This document shows positions 31,401 to 46,100 of a DNA stretch of 64,000 bases, piece by piece. Every line of letters begins with the position of its first letter. Within the stretch, counting starts at the first letter, position 1. The notes below the pieces were generated by a model. It had not been told where the DNA came from. It saw nothing but the letters and a program-made list of their open reading frames with translations, and searched no databases. Origin of the DNA: Auanema rhodensis (taxonomy: Eukaryota; Nematoda; Chromadorea; Rhabditida; Rhabditidae); contig OZ059900.1 in the NCBI GenBank assembly GCA_964057225.1, positions 8,938,501-9,002,500 on the forward strand. The letters are read 5' to 3'. Both the position numbers and the translations under genes were made by a program.

Positions 31401-33200
31401 TTCGGTCCTTTTTGACCAAAGTGGTTAAAATTGAACATATATATGTTAAAATAGTCAAAGTTTATAAATCCTGAACTTCAAATCCATATCTCAAAGGGTC
31501 TGATCAAAACATACAGTTTTCACATGTTTTGTACCCAGAATCGTTGAATATATGGCGTTTTCAGCATAAAAAGGCCCATATTTCAATCAGTTTTGATATT
31601 CGTGCAAAATACACCTATATGAACATTTTATGACAGTATTTCATACTATTAGTCGTTTTAGAAGAAAAAAATATACTTAAGATCAAAAGTTTGACTGATT
31701 TTGCCAAAATGCCCTTCAAACCTCAAAAAACCAATAATTCTTGATATTTTCGGTCCTTTTTGACCAAAGTGGTTAAAATTGAACATATATATGTTGAAAT
31801 AGTCAAAGTTTATAAATCCTGAACTTCAAATCCATATCTCAAAGGGTCTGATCAAAACATACAGTTTTCACATGTTTTGTACCCAAAATCGTTGAATATA
31901 TGGCGTTTTGAGCATAAAAAGGCCCATATTTCAATCAGTTTTGATATTCGTGCAAAATACACCTATATGAACATTTTATGACAGTATTTCATATATTTAG
32001 TCGTTTTAGAAGAAAAAAATATGCTTAAGATCAAAAGTTTGAGTGATTTTGCCAAAATGCCCTTCAAACCCCAAAAAACCAATAATTCTTGATATTTTCG
32101 GTCCTTTTTGACCAAAGTGGTTAAAATTGAACATATATATGTTAAAATAGTCAAAGTTTATAAATCCTGAACTTCAAATCCATATCTCAAAGGGTCTGAT
32201 CAAAACATACAGTTTTCACATGTTTTGTACCCAGAATCGTTGAATATATGGCGTTTTCAGCATAAAAAGGCCCATATTTCAATCAGTTTTGATATTCGTG
32301 CAAAATACACCTATATGAACATTTTATGACAGTATTTCATACTATTAGTCGTTTTAGAAGAAAAAAATATGCTTAAGATCAAAAGTTTGACTGATTTTGC
32401 CAAAATGCCCTTCAAACCTCAAAAAACCAATAATTCTTGATATTTTCGGTCCTTTTTGACCAAAGTAGTTAAAATTGAACATATAGATGTGAAAATAGTC
32501 AAAGTTTATGAATCCTAAATTTCAGATCCATATCTCAAAGGGTCTGATCAAAACATACAGTTTTCACATGTTTTGTACCCAAAATCGTTGAATTTATGGC
32601 GTTTTGAGCATAAAAAGGCCCATATTTCAATCAGTTTTGATATTCGTGCAAAATACACCTATATGAACATTCTATGACAGTATTTCATAAATTTAGTCGT
32701 TTTAGAAGAAAAAAATATGCTTAAGATCAAAAGTTTGAGTGATTTTGCCAAAATGCCCTTCAAACCCCAAAAAACCAATAATTCTTGATATTTTCGGTCC
32801 TTTTTGACCAAAGTAGTTAAAATTGAACATATAGATGTGAAAATAGTCAAAGTTTATGAATCCTAAATTTCAGATCCATATCTCAAAGATTCTAATCAAC
32901 ACATACAGTTTTCACATGTTTTGTACCCAAAATCGTTGAGTATATGGCGTTTTGAGCATAAAAAGGCCCATATTTCAATCAGTTTTGATATTCGTGCAAA
33001 ATACACCTATATGAACATTTTATGACAGTATTTCATATATTTAGTCGTTTTAGAAGAAAAAAATATGCTTAAGATCAAAAGTTTGAGTGATTTTGCCAAA
33101 ATGCCCTTCAAACCCCAAAAAACCAATAATTCTTGATATTTTCGGTCCTTTTTGACCAAAGTGGTTAAAATTGAACATATATATGTTGAAATAGTCAAAG
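28401..33200. repeat. Satellite zone 3: four-unit pattern again
   Basis: A marker change, CGTTGAGTATATGG instead of CGTTGAATATATGG, starts at about 29107, 30499, 31195 and 32935. The steps are 1,392, 696 and 1,740 bp, which are 4, 2 and 5 units. It is always linked to AAAGATTCTAATCAACAC in the same unit. The zone alternates two unit types, and several units are identical or nearly so at four-unit spacing, indicating recent homogenisation. Confidence 0.8.
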
Positions 33201-36200
33201 TTTATAAATCCTGAATTTCAAATCCATATCTCAAAGGGTCTGATCAAAACATACAGTTTTCATATGTTTTGTACCCAAAATCGTTGAATATATGGCGTTT
33301 TGAGCATAAAAAGGCCCATATTTCAATCAGTTTTGATAGTCGTGCAAAATACACCTATATGAACATTCTATGACAGTATTTCATATATGTAGTCGTTTTA
33401 GAAGAAAAAAATATGCTTAAGATCAAAAGTTTGAGTGATTTTGCCAACATGCCCTTCAAACCCCAAAAAACCAATAATTCTTGATATTTTCGGTCCTTTT
33501 TGACCAAAGTGGTTAAAAATGAACATATATATGTTGAAATAGTCAAAGTTTATAAATCCTGAATTTCAAATCCATATCTCAAAGGGTCTGATCAAAACAT
33601 ACAGTTTTCATATGTTTTGTACCCAAAATCGTTGAATATATGGCGTTTTGAGCATAAAAAGGCCCATAATTCAATCAGTTTTGATATTCGTGCAAAATAC
33701 ACCTATATGAACATTCTATGACAGTATTTCATATATTTAGTCGTGTTAGAAAAAAAAATATGCTTAAGATCAAAAGTTTGAGTGATTTTGCCAAAATGCC
33801 CTTCAAACCCCAAAAAACCAATAATTCTTGATATTTTCGGTCCTTTCTGACCAAAGTGGTTAAAATTGAACATAGATATGTTAAAATGGTCAAAGTTTAT
33901 AAATCCTGAACTTCAAATCCATATCTCAAAGGGTCTGATCAACACATACAGTTTTCACATGTTTTGTACCCAAAATCGTTGAATATATGGCGTTTTCACC
34001 ATAAAAAGGCCCATATTTCAATCAGTTTTGATATTCGTGCAAAATACACCTATATGAACATTTTATGACAGTATTTCATATATGTAGTCGTTTTAGAAGA
34101 AAAAAATATGCTTAAGATCAAAAGTTTGAGTGATTTTGCCAACATGCCCTTCAAACCCCAAAAAACCAATAATTCCTAATATTTTCGGTCCTTTTTGACC
34201 AAAGTGGTTAAAATTGAACATATATATGTTAAAATAGTCAAAGTTCATAAATCCTGAACTTCAAATCCATATCTCAAAGGGTCTGATCTAAACATACAGT
34301 TTTCACATTTATTGTACCCAAAATTGTTGAATATATGGCGTTTTGAGCATAAAAAGGCCCATATTTCAATCAGTTTTGATATTCGTGCAAAATACACCTA
34401 TATGAACATTTTATGACAGTATTTCATACATTTAGTCGTTTTAGAAGAAAAAAATATGCTTAAGATCAAAAGTTTGACTGATTTTGCCAAAATGCCCTTC
34501 AATCCCCAAAAAACCAATAATTCTTGATATTTTCGGTCCTTTTTGACCAAAATTGGTTAAAATTGGACATATATATGTGAAAATAGTCAAAGTTTATGAA
34601 TCCTGAATTTCGAATCCATATCTGAAAGGGTCTGATCAAAACATACAGTTTTCACATGTTTTGTACCCAAAATCGTTGAATATATGGCGTTTTGAGCATA
34701 AAAAGGCCCATATTTCAATCAGTTTTGATATTCGTGCAAAATACACCTATATGAACATTCTATGACAGTATTTCATACATTTAGTCGTTTTAGAAGAAAA
34801 AAATATGCTTAAGATCAAAAGTTTGACTGATTTTGCCAAAATGCCCTTCAAACCCCAAAAAACCAATAATTCTTGATATTTTCGGTCCTTTCTGACCAAA
34901 GTGGTTAAAATTGAACATAGATATGTTAAAATGGTCAAAGTTTATAAATCCTGAATTTCAAATCCATATCTCAAAGGGTCTGATCAAAACATACAGTTTT
35001 CACATGTTTTGTACCCAAAATCGTTGAGTATATGGCGTTTTGAGCATAAAAAGGCCCATATTTCAATCAGTTTTGATATTCGTGCAAAATACACCTATAT
35101 GAACATTTTATGACAGTATTTCATATATTTAGTCGTTTTAGAAGAAAAAAATATGCTTAAGATCAAAAGTTTGAGTGATTTTGCCAACATGCCCTTCAAA
35201 CCCCAAAAAACCAATAATTCTTGATATTTTCGGTCCTTTTTGACCAAAGTGGTTAAAAATGAACATATATATGTTGAAATAGTCAAAGTTTATAAATCCT
35301 GAATTTCAAATCCATATCTCAAAGGGTCTGATCAAAACATACAGTTTTCATATGTTTTGTACCCAAAATCGTTGAATATATGGCGTTTTGAGCATAAAAA
35401 GGCCCATATTTCAATCAGTTTTGATAGTCGTGCAAAATACACCTATATGAACATTCTATGACAGTATTTCATATATGTAGTCGTTTTAGAAGAAAAAAAT
35501 ATGCTTAAGATCAAAAGTTTGAGTGATTTTGCCAACATGCCCTTCAAACCCCAAAAAACCAATAATTCTTGATATTTTCGGTCCTTTTTGACCAAAGTGG
35601 TTAAAAATGAACATATATATGTTGAAATAGTCAAAGTTTATAAATCCTGAATTTCAAATCCATATCTCAAAGGGTCTGATCAAAACATACAGTTTTCATA
35701 TGTTTTGTACCCAAAATCGTTGAATATATGGCGTTTTGAGCATAAAAAGGCCCATAATTCAATCAGTTTTGATATTCGTGCAAAATACACCTATATGAAC
35801 ATTCTATGACAGTATTTCATATATTTAGTCGTGTTAGAAAAAAAAATATGCTTAAGATCAAAAGTTTGAGTGATTTTGCCAAAATGCCCTTCAAACCCCA
35901 AAAAACCAATAATTCTTGATATTTTCGGTCCTTTCTGACCAAAGTGGTTAAAATTGAACATAGATATGTTAAAATGGTCAAAGTTTATAAATCCTGAACT
36001 TCAAATCCATATCTCAAAGGGTCTGATCAACACATACAGTTTTCACATGTTTTGTACCCAAAATCGTTGAATATATGGCGTTTTCACCATAAAAAGGCCC
36101 ATATTTCAATCAGTTTTGATATTCGTGCAAAATACACCTATATGAACATTTTATGACAGTATTTCATATATGTAGTCGTTTTAGAAGAAAAAAATATGCT

Positions 36201-39200
36201 TAAGATCAAAAGTTTGAGTGATTTTGCCAACATGCCCTTCAAACCCCAAAAAACCAATAATTCCTAATATTTTCGGTCCTTTTTGACCAAAGTGGTTAAA
36301 ATTGAACATATATATGTTAAAATAGTCAAAGTTCATAAATCCTGAACTTCAAATCCATATCTCAAAGGGTCTGATCTAAACATACAGTTTTCACATTTAT
36401 TGTACCCAAAATTGTTGAATATATGGCGTTTTGAGCATAAAAAGGCCCATATTTCAATCAGTTTTGATATTCGTGCAAAATACACCTATATGAACATTTT
36501 ATGACAGTATTTCATACATTTAGTCGTTTTAGAAGAAAAAAATATGCTTAAGATCAAAAGTTTGACTGATTTTGCCAAAATGCCCTTCAATCCCCAAAAA
36601 ACCAATAATTCTTGATATTTTCGGTCCTTTTTGACCAAAATTGGTTAAAATTGGACATATATATGTGAAAATAGTCAAAGTTTATGAATCCTGAATTTCG
36701 AATCCATATCTGAAAGGGTCTGATCAAAACATACAGTTTTCACATGTTTTGTACCCAAAATCGTTGAATATATGGCGTTTTGAGCATAAAAAGGCCCATA
36801 TTTCAATCAGTTTTGATATTCGTGCAAAATACACCTATATGAACATTCTATGACAGTATTTCATACATTTAGTCGTTTTAGAAGAAAAAAATATGCTTAA
36901 GATCAAAAGTTTGACTGATTTTGCCAAAATGTCCTTCAAACCCCAAAAAACCAATAATTCTTGATATTTTCGGTCCTTTTTGACCAAAGTGGTTGAAATT
37001 GAACATATATATGTGAAAATAGTCAAAGTTTATGAATACTGAATTTCAAATCCATATCTCAAAGGGTCTGATCAAAACATACAGTTTTCACATGTTTTGT
37101 ACCCAAAATCGTTGAATATATGGCGTTTTGAGCATAAAAAGGCCCATATTTCAATCAGTTTTGATATTCGTGCAAAATACACCTATATCAACATTCTATG
37201 ACAGTATTCCATACATTTAGTCGTTTTAGAAGATAAAAATATGCTTAAGATCAAAAGTTTGACTGATTTAGCCAAAATGCCCTTCAAACCCCAAAAAACC
37301 AATAATTCTTGATATTTTCGGTCCTTTTTGACCAAAGTGGTTAAAATTGGACATATATATGTAAAAATAGTCGAAGTTTATGAATCCTGAATTTCAAATC
37401 CATATCTCAAAGGGTCTGATCAAAACATACAGTTTTCACATGTTTTGTACCCAAAATCGTTGAATATATGGCGTTTTGAGCATAAAAAGGCCCATATTTC
37501 AATCAGTTTTGATATTCGTGCAAAATACACCTATATGAACATTTTATGACAGTATTTCATATATTTAGTCGTTTTAGAAGAAAAAAATATGCTTAAGATC
37601 AAAAGTTTGAGTGATTTTGCCAAAATGCCCTTCAAACCCCAAAAAACCAATAATTCTTGATATTTTCGGTCCTTTTTGACCAAAGTGGTTAAAATTGAAC
37701 ATATATATGTTGAAATAGTCAAAGTTTATAAATCCTGAATTTCAAATCCATATCTCAAAGGGTCTGATCAAAACATACAGTTTTCATATGTTTTGTACCC
37801 AAAATCGTTGAATATATGGCGTTTTGAGCATAAAAAGGCCCATATTTCAATCAGTTTTGATAGTCGTGCAAAATACACCTATATGAACATTCTATGACAG
37901 TATTTCATATATGTAGTCGTTTTAGAAGAAAAAAATATGCTTAAGATCAAAAGTTTGAGTGATTTTGCCAACATGCCCTTCAAACCCCAAAAAACCAATA
38001 ATTCTTGATATTTTCGGTCCTTTTTGACCAAAGTGGTTAAAAATGAACATATATATGTTGAAATAGTCAAAGTTTATAAATCCTGAATTTCAAATCCATA
38101 TCTCAAAGGGTCTGATCAAAACATACAGTTTTCATATGTTTTGTACCCAAAATCGTTGAATATATGGCGTTTTGAGCATAAAAAGGCCCATAATTCAATC
38201 AGTTTTGATATTCGTGCAAAATACACCTATATGAACATTCTATGACAGTATTTCATATATTTAGTCGTGTTAGAAAAAAAAATATGCTTAAGATCAAAAG
38301 TTTGAGTGATTTTGCCAAAATGCCCTTCAAACCCCAAAAAACCAATAATTCTTGATATTTTCGGTCCTTTCTGACCAAAGTGGTTAAAATTGAACATAGA
38401 TATGTTAAAATGGTCAAAGTTTATAAATCCTGAACTTCAAATCCATATCTCAAAGGGTCTGATCAACACATACAGTTTTCACATGTTTTGTACCCAAAAT
38501 CGTTGAATATATGGCGTTTTCACCATAAAAAGGCCCATATTTCAATCAGTTTTGATATTCGTGCAAAATACACCTATATGAACATTTTATGACAGTATTT
38601 CATATATGTAGTCGTTTTAGAAGAAAAAAATATGCTTAAGATCAAAAGTTTGAGTGATTTTGCCAACATGCCCTTCAAACCCCAAAAAACCAATAATTCC
38701 TAATATTTTCGGTCCTTTTTGACCAAAGTGGTTAAAATTGAACATATATATGTTAAAATAATCAAAGTTCATAAATCCTGAACTTCAAATCCATATCTCA
38801 AAGGGTCTGATCTAAACATACAGTTTTCACATTTATTGTACCCAAAATTGTTGAATATATGGCGTTTTGAGCATAAAAAGGCCCATATTTCAATCAGTTT
38901 TGATATTCGTGCAAAATACACCTATATGAACATTTTATGACAGTATTTCATACATTTAGTCGTTTTAGAAGAAAAAAATATGCTTAAGATCAAAAGTTTG
39001 ACTGATTTTGCCAAAATGCCCTTCAATCCCCAAAAAACCAATAATTCTTGATATTTTCGGTCCTTTTTGACCAAAATTGGTTAAAATTGGACATATATAT
39101 GTGAAAATAGTCAAAGTTTATGAATCCTGAATTTCGAATCCATATCTGAAAGGGTCTGATCAAAACATACAGTTTTCACATGTTTTGTACCCAAAATCGT

Positions 39201-42200
39201 TGAATATATGGCGTTTTGAGCATAAAAAGGCCCATATTTCAATCAGTTTTGATATTCGTGCAAAATACACCTATATGAACATTCTATGACAGTATTTCAT
39301 ACATTTAGTCGTTTTAGAAGAAAAAAATATGCTTAAGATCAAAAGTTTGACTGATTTTGCCAAAATGTCCTTCAAACCCCAAAAAACCAATAATTCTTGA
39401 TATTTTCGGTCCTTTTTGACCAAAGTGGTTGAAATTGAACATATATATGTGAAAATAGTCAAAGTTTATGAATACTTAATTTCAAATCCATATCTCAAAG
39501 GGTCTGATCAAAACATACAGTTTTCACATGTTTTGTACCCAAAATCGTTGAATATATGGCGTTTTGAGCATAAAAAGGCCCATATTTCAATCAGTTTTGA
39601 TATTCGTGCAAAATACACCTATATCAACATTCTATGACAGTATTCCATACATTTAGTCGTTTTAGAAGATAAAAATATGCTTAAGATCAAAAGTTTGACT
39701 GATTTAGCCAAAATGCCCTTCAAACCCCAAAAAACCAATAATTCTTGATATTTTCGGTCCTTTTTGACCAAAGTGGTTAAAATTGGACATATATATGTAA
39801 AAATAGTCGAAGTTTATGAATCCTGAATTTCAAATCCATATCTCAAAGGGTCTGATCAAAACATACAGTTTTCACATGTTTTGTACCCAAAATCGTTGAA
39901 TATATGGCGTTTTGAGCATAAAAAGGCCCATATTTCAATCAGTTTTGATATTCGTGCAAAATACACCTATATCAACATTTTATGACAGTATTCCATACAT
40001 TTAGTCGTTTTAGAAGAAAAAAATATGCTTAAGATCAAAAGTTTGACTGATTTAGCCAAAATGCCCTTCAAACCCCAAAAAACCAATAATTCTTGATATT
40101 TTCGGTCCTTCTTGACCAAAGTGGTTAAAATTGAACATATATATGTAAAAATAGTCAAAGTTTATGAATCCTGAATTTCAAATCCATATCTCAAAGGGTC
40201 TGAACAAAACATACAGTTTTCACATGTTTTGTACCCAAAATCGTTGAATATATGGCGTTTTGAGCATAAAAAGGCCCATATTTCAATCAGTTTTGATATT
40301 CGTGCAAAATACACCTATATGAACATTCTATGACAGTATTTCATACATTTAGTCGTTTCAGAAGAGAAAAATATGCTTAAGATCAAAAGTTTGACTGATT
40401 TTGCCAAAATGCCCTTCAAACCTCAAAAAACCAATAATTCTTGATATTTTCGGTCCTTTTTGACCAAAGTAGTTAAAATTGAACATATAGATGTGAAAAT
40501 AGTCAAAGTTTATGAATCCTAAATTTCAGATCCATATCTCAAAGGGTCTGATCAACACATACAGTTTTCACATGTTTTGTACCCAAAATCGTTGAATATA
40601 TGGCGTTTTGAGCATAAAAAGGCCCATATTTCAATCAGTTTTGATATTCGTGCAAAATACACCTATATGAACATTTTATGACAGTATTTCATATATGTAG
40701 TCGTTTTAGAAGAAAAAAATATGCTTAAGATCAAAAGTTTGAGTGATTTTGCCAACATGCCCTTCAAACCCCAAAAAACCAATAATTCTTGATATTTTCG
40801 GTCCTTTTTGACCAAAGTGGTTGAAATTGAACGTATATATGTAAAAATAGTCAAAGTTTATGAATCCTGAATTTCAAATCCATATCTCAAAGGGTCTGAT
40901 CAAAACATACAGTTTTCACATGTTTTGTACCCAAAATCGTTGAATATATGGCGTTTTGAGCATAAAAAGGCCCATATTTCAATCAGTTTTGATATTCGTG
41001 CAAAATACACCTATATGAACATTCTATGACAGTATTTCATATATTTAGTCGTGTTAGAAAAATAAAATATGCTTAAGATCAAAAGTTTGAGTGATTTTGC
41101 CAAAATACCCTTCAAACCCCAAAAAACCAATAATTCTTGATATTTTCGGTCCTTTATGACCAAAGTGGTTAAAATTGAACATAGATATGTTAAAATAGTC
41201 AAAGTTTATAAATCCTGAACTTCAAATCCATATCTCAAAGGGTCTGATCAACACATACAGTTTTCACATGTATTGTACCCAAAATTGTTGAATATATGGC
41301 GTTTTGAGCATAAAAAGGCCCATATTTCAATCAGTTTTGATATTCGTGCAAAATACACCTATATGAACATTTTATGACAGTATTTCATATATGTAGTCGT
41401 TTTAGAAGAAAAAAATATGCTTAAGATCAAAAGTTTGAGTGATTTTGCAAACATGCCCTTCAAACCCCAAAAAACCAATAATTCTTGATATTTTCGGTCC
41501 TTTCTGACCAAAGTGGTTAAAATTGAACATAGATATGTTAAAATAGTCAAAGTTTATAAATCCTGAACTTCAAATCCATATCTCAAAGGGTTTGATCTAA
41601 ACATACAGTTTTCACATGTATTGTACCCAAAATCGTTGAATATATGGCGTTTTGAGCATAAAAAGGCCCATATTTCAATCAGTTTTGATATTCGTGCAAA
41701 ATACACCTATATGAACATTTTATGACAGTATTTCATATATTTAGTCGTTTTAGAAGAAAAAAATATGCTTAAGATCAAAAGTTTGAGTGATTTTGCCAAA
41801 ATGCCCTTCAAACCCCAAAAAACCAATAATTCTTGATATTTTCGGTCCTTTTTGACCAAAGTGGTTAAAATTGAACATATATATGTTGAAATAGTCAAAG
41901 TTTATAAATCCTGAATTTCAAATCCATATCTCAAAGGGTCTGATCAAAACATACAGTTTTCATATGTTTTGTACCCAAAATCGTTGAATATATGGCGTTT
42001 TGAGCATAAAAAGGCCCATATTTCAATCAGTTTTGATAGTCGTGCAAAATACACCTATATGAACATTCTATGACAGTATTTCATATATGTAGTCGTTTTA
42101 GAAGAAAAAAATATGCTTAAGATCAAAAGTTTGAGTGATTTTGCCAACATGCCCTTCAAACCCCAAAAAACCAATAATTCTTGATATTTTCGGTCCTTTT

Positions 42201-45200
42201 TGACCAAAGTGGTTAAAAATGAACATATATATGTTGAAATAGTCAAAGTTTATAAATCCTGAATTTCAAATCCATATCTCAAAGGGTCTGATCAAAACAT
42301 ACAGTTTTCATATGTTTTGTACCCAAAATCGTTGAATATATGGCGTTTTGAGCATAAAAAGGCCCATAATTCAATCAGTTTTGATATTCGTGCAAAATAC
42401 ACCTATATGAACATTCTATGACAGTATTTCATATATTTAGTCGTGTTAGAAAAAAAAATATGCTTAAGATCAAAAGTTTGAGTGATTTTGCCAAAATGCC
42501 CTTCAAACCCCAAAAAACCAATAATTCTTGATATTTTCGGTCCTTTCTGACCAAAGTGGTTAAAATTGAACATATATATGTTAAAATAGTCAAAGTTCAT
42601 AAATCCTGAACTTCAAATCCATATCTCAAAGGGTCTGATCTAAACATACAGTTTTCACATTTATTGTACCCAAAATTGTTGAATATATGGCGTTTTGAGC
42701 ATAAAAAGGCCCATATTTCAATCAGTTTTGATATTCGTGCAAAATACACCTATATGAACATTTTATGACAGTATTTCATACATTTAGTCGTTTTAGAAGA
42801 AAAAAATATGCTTAAGATCAAAAGTTTGACTGATTTTGCCAAAATGCCCTTCAATCCCCAAAAAACCAATAATTCTTGATATTTTCGGTCCTTTTTGACC
42901 AAAATTGGTTAAAATTGGACATATATATGTGAAAATAGTCAAAGTTTATGAATCCTGAATTTCGAATCCATATCTGAAAGGGTCTGATCAAAACATACAG
43001 TTTTCACATGTTTTGTACCCAAAATCGTTGAATATATGGCGTTTTGAGCATAAAAAGGCCCATATTTCAATCAGTTTTGATATTCGTGCAAAATACACCT
43101 ATATGAACATTCTATGACAGTATTTCATACATTTAGTCGTTTTAGAAGAAAAAAATATGCTTAAGATCAAAAGTTTGACTGATTTTGCCAAAATGTCCTT
43201 CAAACCCCAAAAAACCAATAATTCTTGATATTTTCGGTCCTTTTTGACCAAAGTGGTTGAAATTGAACATATATATGTGAAAATAGTCAAAGTTTATGAA
43301 TACTTAATTTCAAATCCATATCTCAAAGGGTCTGATCAAAACATACAGTTTTCACATGTTTTGTACCCAAAATCGTTGAATATATGGCGTTTTGAGCATA
43401 AAAAGGCCCATATTTCAATCAGTTTTGATATTCGTGCAAAATACACCTATATCAACATTCTATGACAGTATTCCATACATTTAGTCGTTTTAGAAGATAA
43501 AAATATGCTTAAGATCAAAAGTTTGACTGATTTAGCCAAAATGCCCTTCAAACCCCAAAAAACCAATAATTCTTGATATTTTCGGTCCTTTTTGACCAAA
43601 GTGGTTAAAATTGGACATATATATGTAAAAATAGTCGAAGTTTATGAATCCTGAATTTCAAATCCATATCTCAAAGGGTCTGATCAAAACATACAGTTTT
43701 CACATGTTTTGTACCCAAAATCGTTGAATATATGGCGTTTTGAGCATAAAAAGGCCCATATTTCAATCAGTTTTGATATTCGTGCAAAATACACCTATAT
43801 CAACATTTTATGACAGTATTCCATACATTTAGTCGTTTTAGAAGAAAAAAATATGCTTAAGATCAAAAGTTTGACTGATTTAGCCAAAATGCCCTTCAAA
43901 CCCCAAAAAACCAATAATTCTTGATATTTTCGGTCCTTCTTGACCAAAGTGGTTAAAATTGAACATATATATGTAAAAATAGTCAAAGTTTATGAATCCT
44001 GAATTTCAAATCCATATCTCAAAGGGTCTGAACAAAACATACAGTTTTCACATGTTTTGTACCCAAAATCGTTGAATATATGGCGTTTTGAGCATAAAAA
44101 GGCCCATATTTCAATCAGTTTTGATATTCGTGCAAAATACACCTATATGAACATTCTATGACAGTATTTCATACATTTAGTCGTTTCAGAAGAGAAAAAT
44201 ATGCTTAAGATCAAAAGTTTGACTGATTTTGCCAAAATGCCCTTCAAACCTCAAAAAACCAATAATTCTTGATATTTTCGGTCCTTTTTGACCAAAGTAG
44301 TTAAAATTGAACATATAGATGTGAAAATAGTCAAAGTTTATGAATCCTAAATTTCAGATCCATATCTCAAAGGGTCTGATCAACACATACAGTTTTCACA
44401 TGTTTTGTACCCAAAATCGTTGAATATATGGCGTTTTGAGCATAAAAAGGCCCATATTTCAATCAGTTTTGATATTCGTGCAAAATACACCTATATGAAC
44501 ATTTTATGACAGTATTTCATATATGTAGTCGTTTTAGAAGAAAAAAATATGCTTAAGATCAAAAGTTTGAGTGATTTTGCCAACATGCCCTTCAAACCCC
44601 AAAAAACCAATAATTCTTGATATTTTCGGTCCTTTTTGACCAAAGTGGTTGAAATTGAACGTATATATGTAAAAATAGTCAAAGTTTATGAATCCTGAAT
44701 TTCAAATCCATATCTCAAAGGGTCTGATCAAAACATACAGTTTTCACATGTTTTGTACCCAAAATCGTTGAATATATGGCGTTTTGAGCATAAAAAGGCC
44801 CATATTTCAATCAGTTTTGATATTCGTGCAAAATACACCTATATGAACATTCTATGACAGTATTTCATACATTTAGTCGTTTCAGAAGAAAAAAATATGC
44901 TTAAGATCAAAAGTTTGACTGATTTTGCCAAAATGCCCTTCAAACCCCAAAAAACCAATAATTCTTGATATTTTCGGTCCTTTTTGACCAAAGTGGTTAA
45001 AATTGGACCTATATATGTAAAAATAGTCAAAGTTTATAAATCCTGAATTTCAAATCCATATCTCAAAGGGTCTGATCAAAACATACAGTTTTCATATGTT
45101 TTGTACCCAAAATCGTTGAATATATGGCGTTTTCAGCATAAAAAGGCCCATATTTTAATCAGTTTTGATATTCGTGCAAAATACACCTATATGAACATTC

Positions 45201-46100
45201 TATGACAGTATTTCATATATTTAGTCGTGTTAGAAAAATAAAATATGCTTAAGATCAAAAGTTTGAGTGATTTTGCCAAAATACCCTTCAAACCCCAAAA
45301 AACCAATAATTCTTGATATTTTCGGTCCTTTATGACCAAAGTGGTTAAAATTGAACATAGATATGTTAAAATAGTCAAAGTTTATAAATCCTGAACTTCA
45401 AATCCATATCTCAAAGGGTCTGATCAACACATACAGTTTTCACATGTATTGTACCCAAAATTGTTGAATATATGGCGTTTTGAGCATAAAAAGGCCCATA
45501 TTTCAATCAGTTTTGATATTCGTGCAAAATACACCTATATGAACATTTTATGACAGTATTTCATATATGTAGTCGTTTTAGAAGAAAAAAATATGCTTAA
45601 GATCAAAAGTTTGAGTGATTTTGCAAACATGCCCTTCAAACCCCAAAAAACCAATAATTCTTGATATTTTCGGTCCTTTCTGACCAAAGTGGTTAAAATT
45701 GAACATAGATATGTTAAAATAGTCAAAGTTTATAAATCCTGAACTTCAAATCCATATCTCAAAGGGTTTGATCTAAACATACAGTTTTCACATGTATTGT
45801 ACCCAAAATCGTTGAATATATGGCGTTTTGAGCATAAAAAGGCCCATATTTCAATCAGTTTTGATATTCGTGCAAAATACACCTATATGAACATTTTATG
45901 ACAGTATTTCATATATTTAGTCGTTTTAGAAGAAAAAAATATGCTTAAGATCAAAAGTTTGAGTGATTTTGCCAAAATGCCCTTCAAACCCCAAAAAACC
46001 AATAATTCTTGATATTTTCGGTCCTTTTTGACCAAAGTGGTTCAAATTGAACATAGATGTGTTGAAATAGTCAAAGTTTATAAATCCTGAATTTCAAATC
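33201..46100. repeat. Satellite zone 4: more diverged units in nested 6- to 12-unit duplications
   Basis: Private changes allow blocks to be traced. AATTCCTAAT occurs at 34171, 36259 and 38695, steps of 2,088 bp (6 units) and 2,436 bp (7 units). CTTCAATCCC occurs at 39021 and 42849, a step of 3,828 bp (11 units). Blocks near 41.0-41.9 kb recur near 45.2-46.1 kb at 4,176 bp (12 units). The change from 11 to 12 units is explained by one extra unit at about 44.8-45.1 kb, which carries the change GGACCTATATATG. Units with CAAAATTGGTTAAAATTGG (one extra base) also travel with these blocks. Confidence 0.8.

Noticed and set aside
8573-43465. Plus-strand frames of 63-73 codons in some satellite units (for example 8573-8788, 15530-15745 and 39416-39637)
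   Set aside because: They arise only where one stop codon is altered in a unit variant and are copied with block duplications. They overlap the minus-strand frames and have no gene signals.
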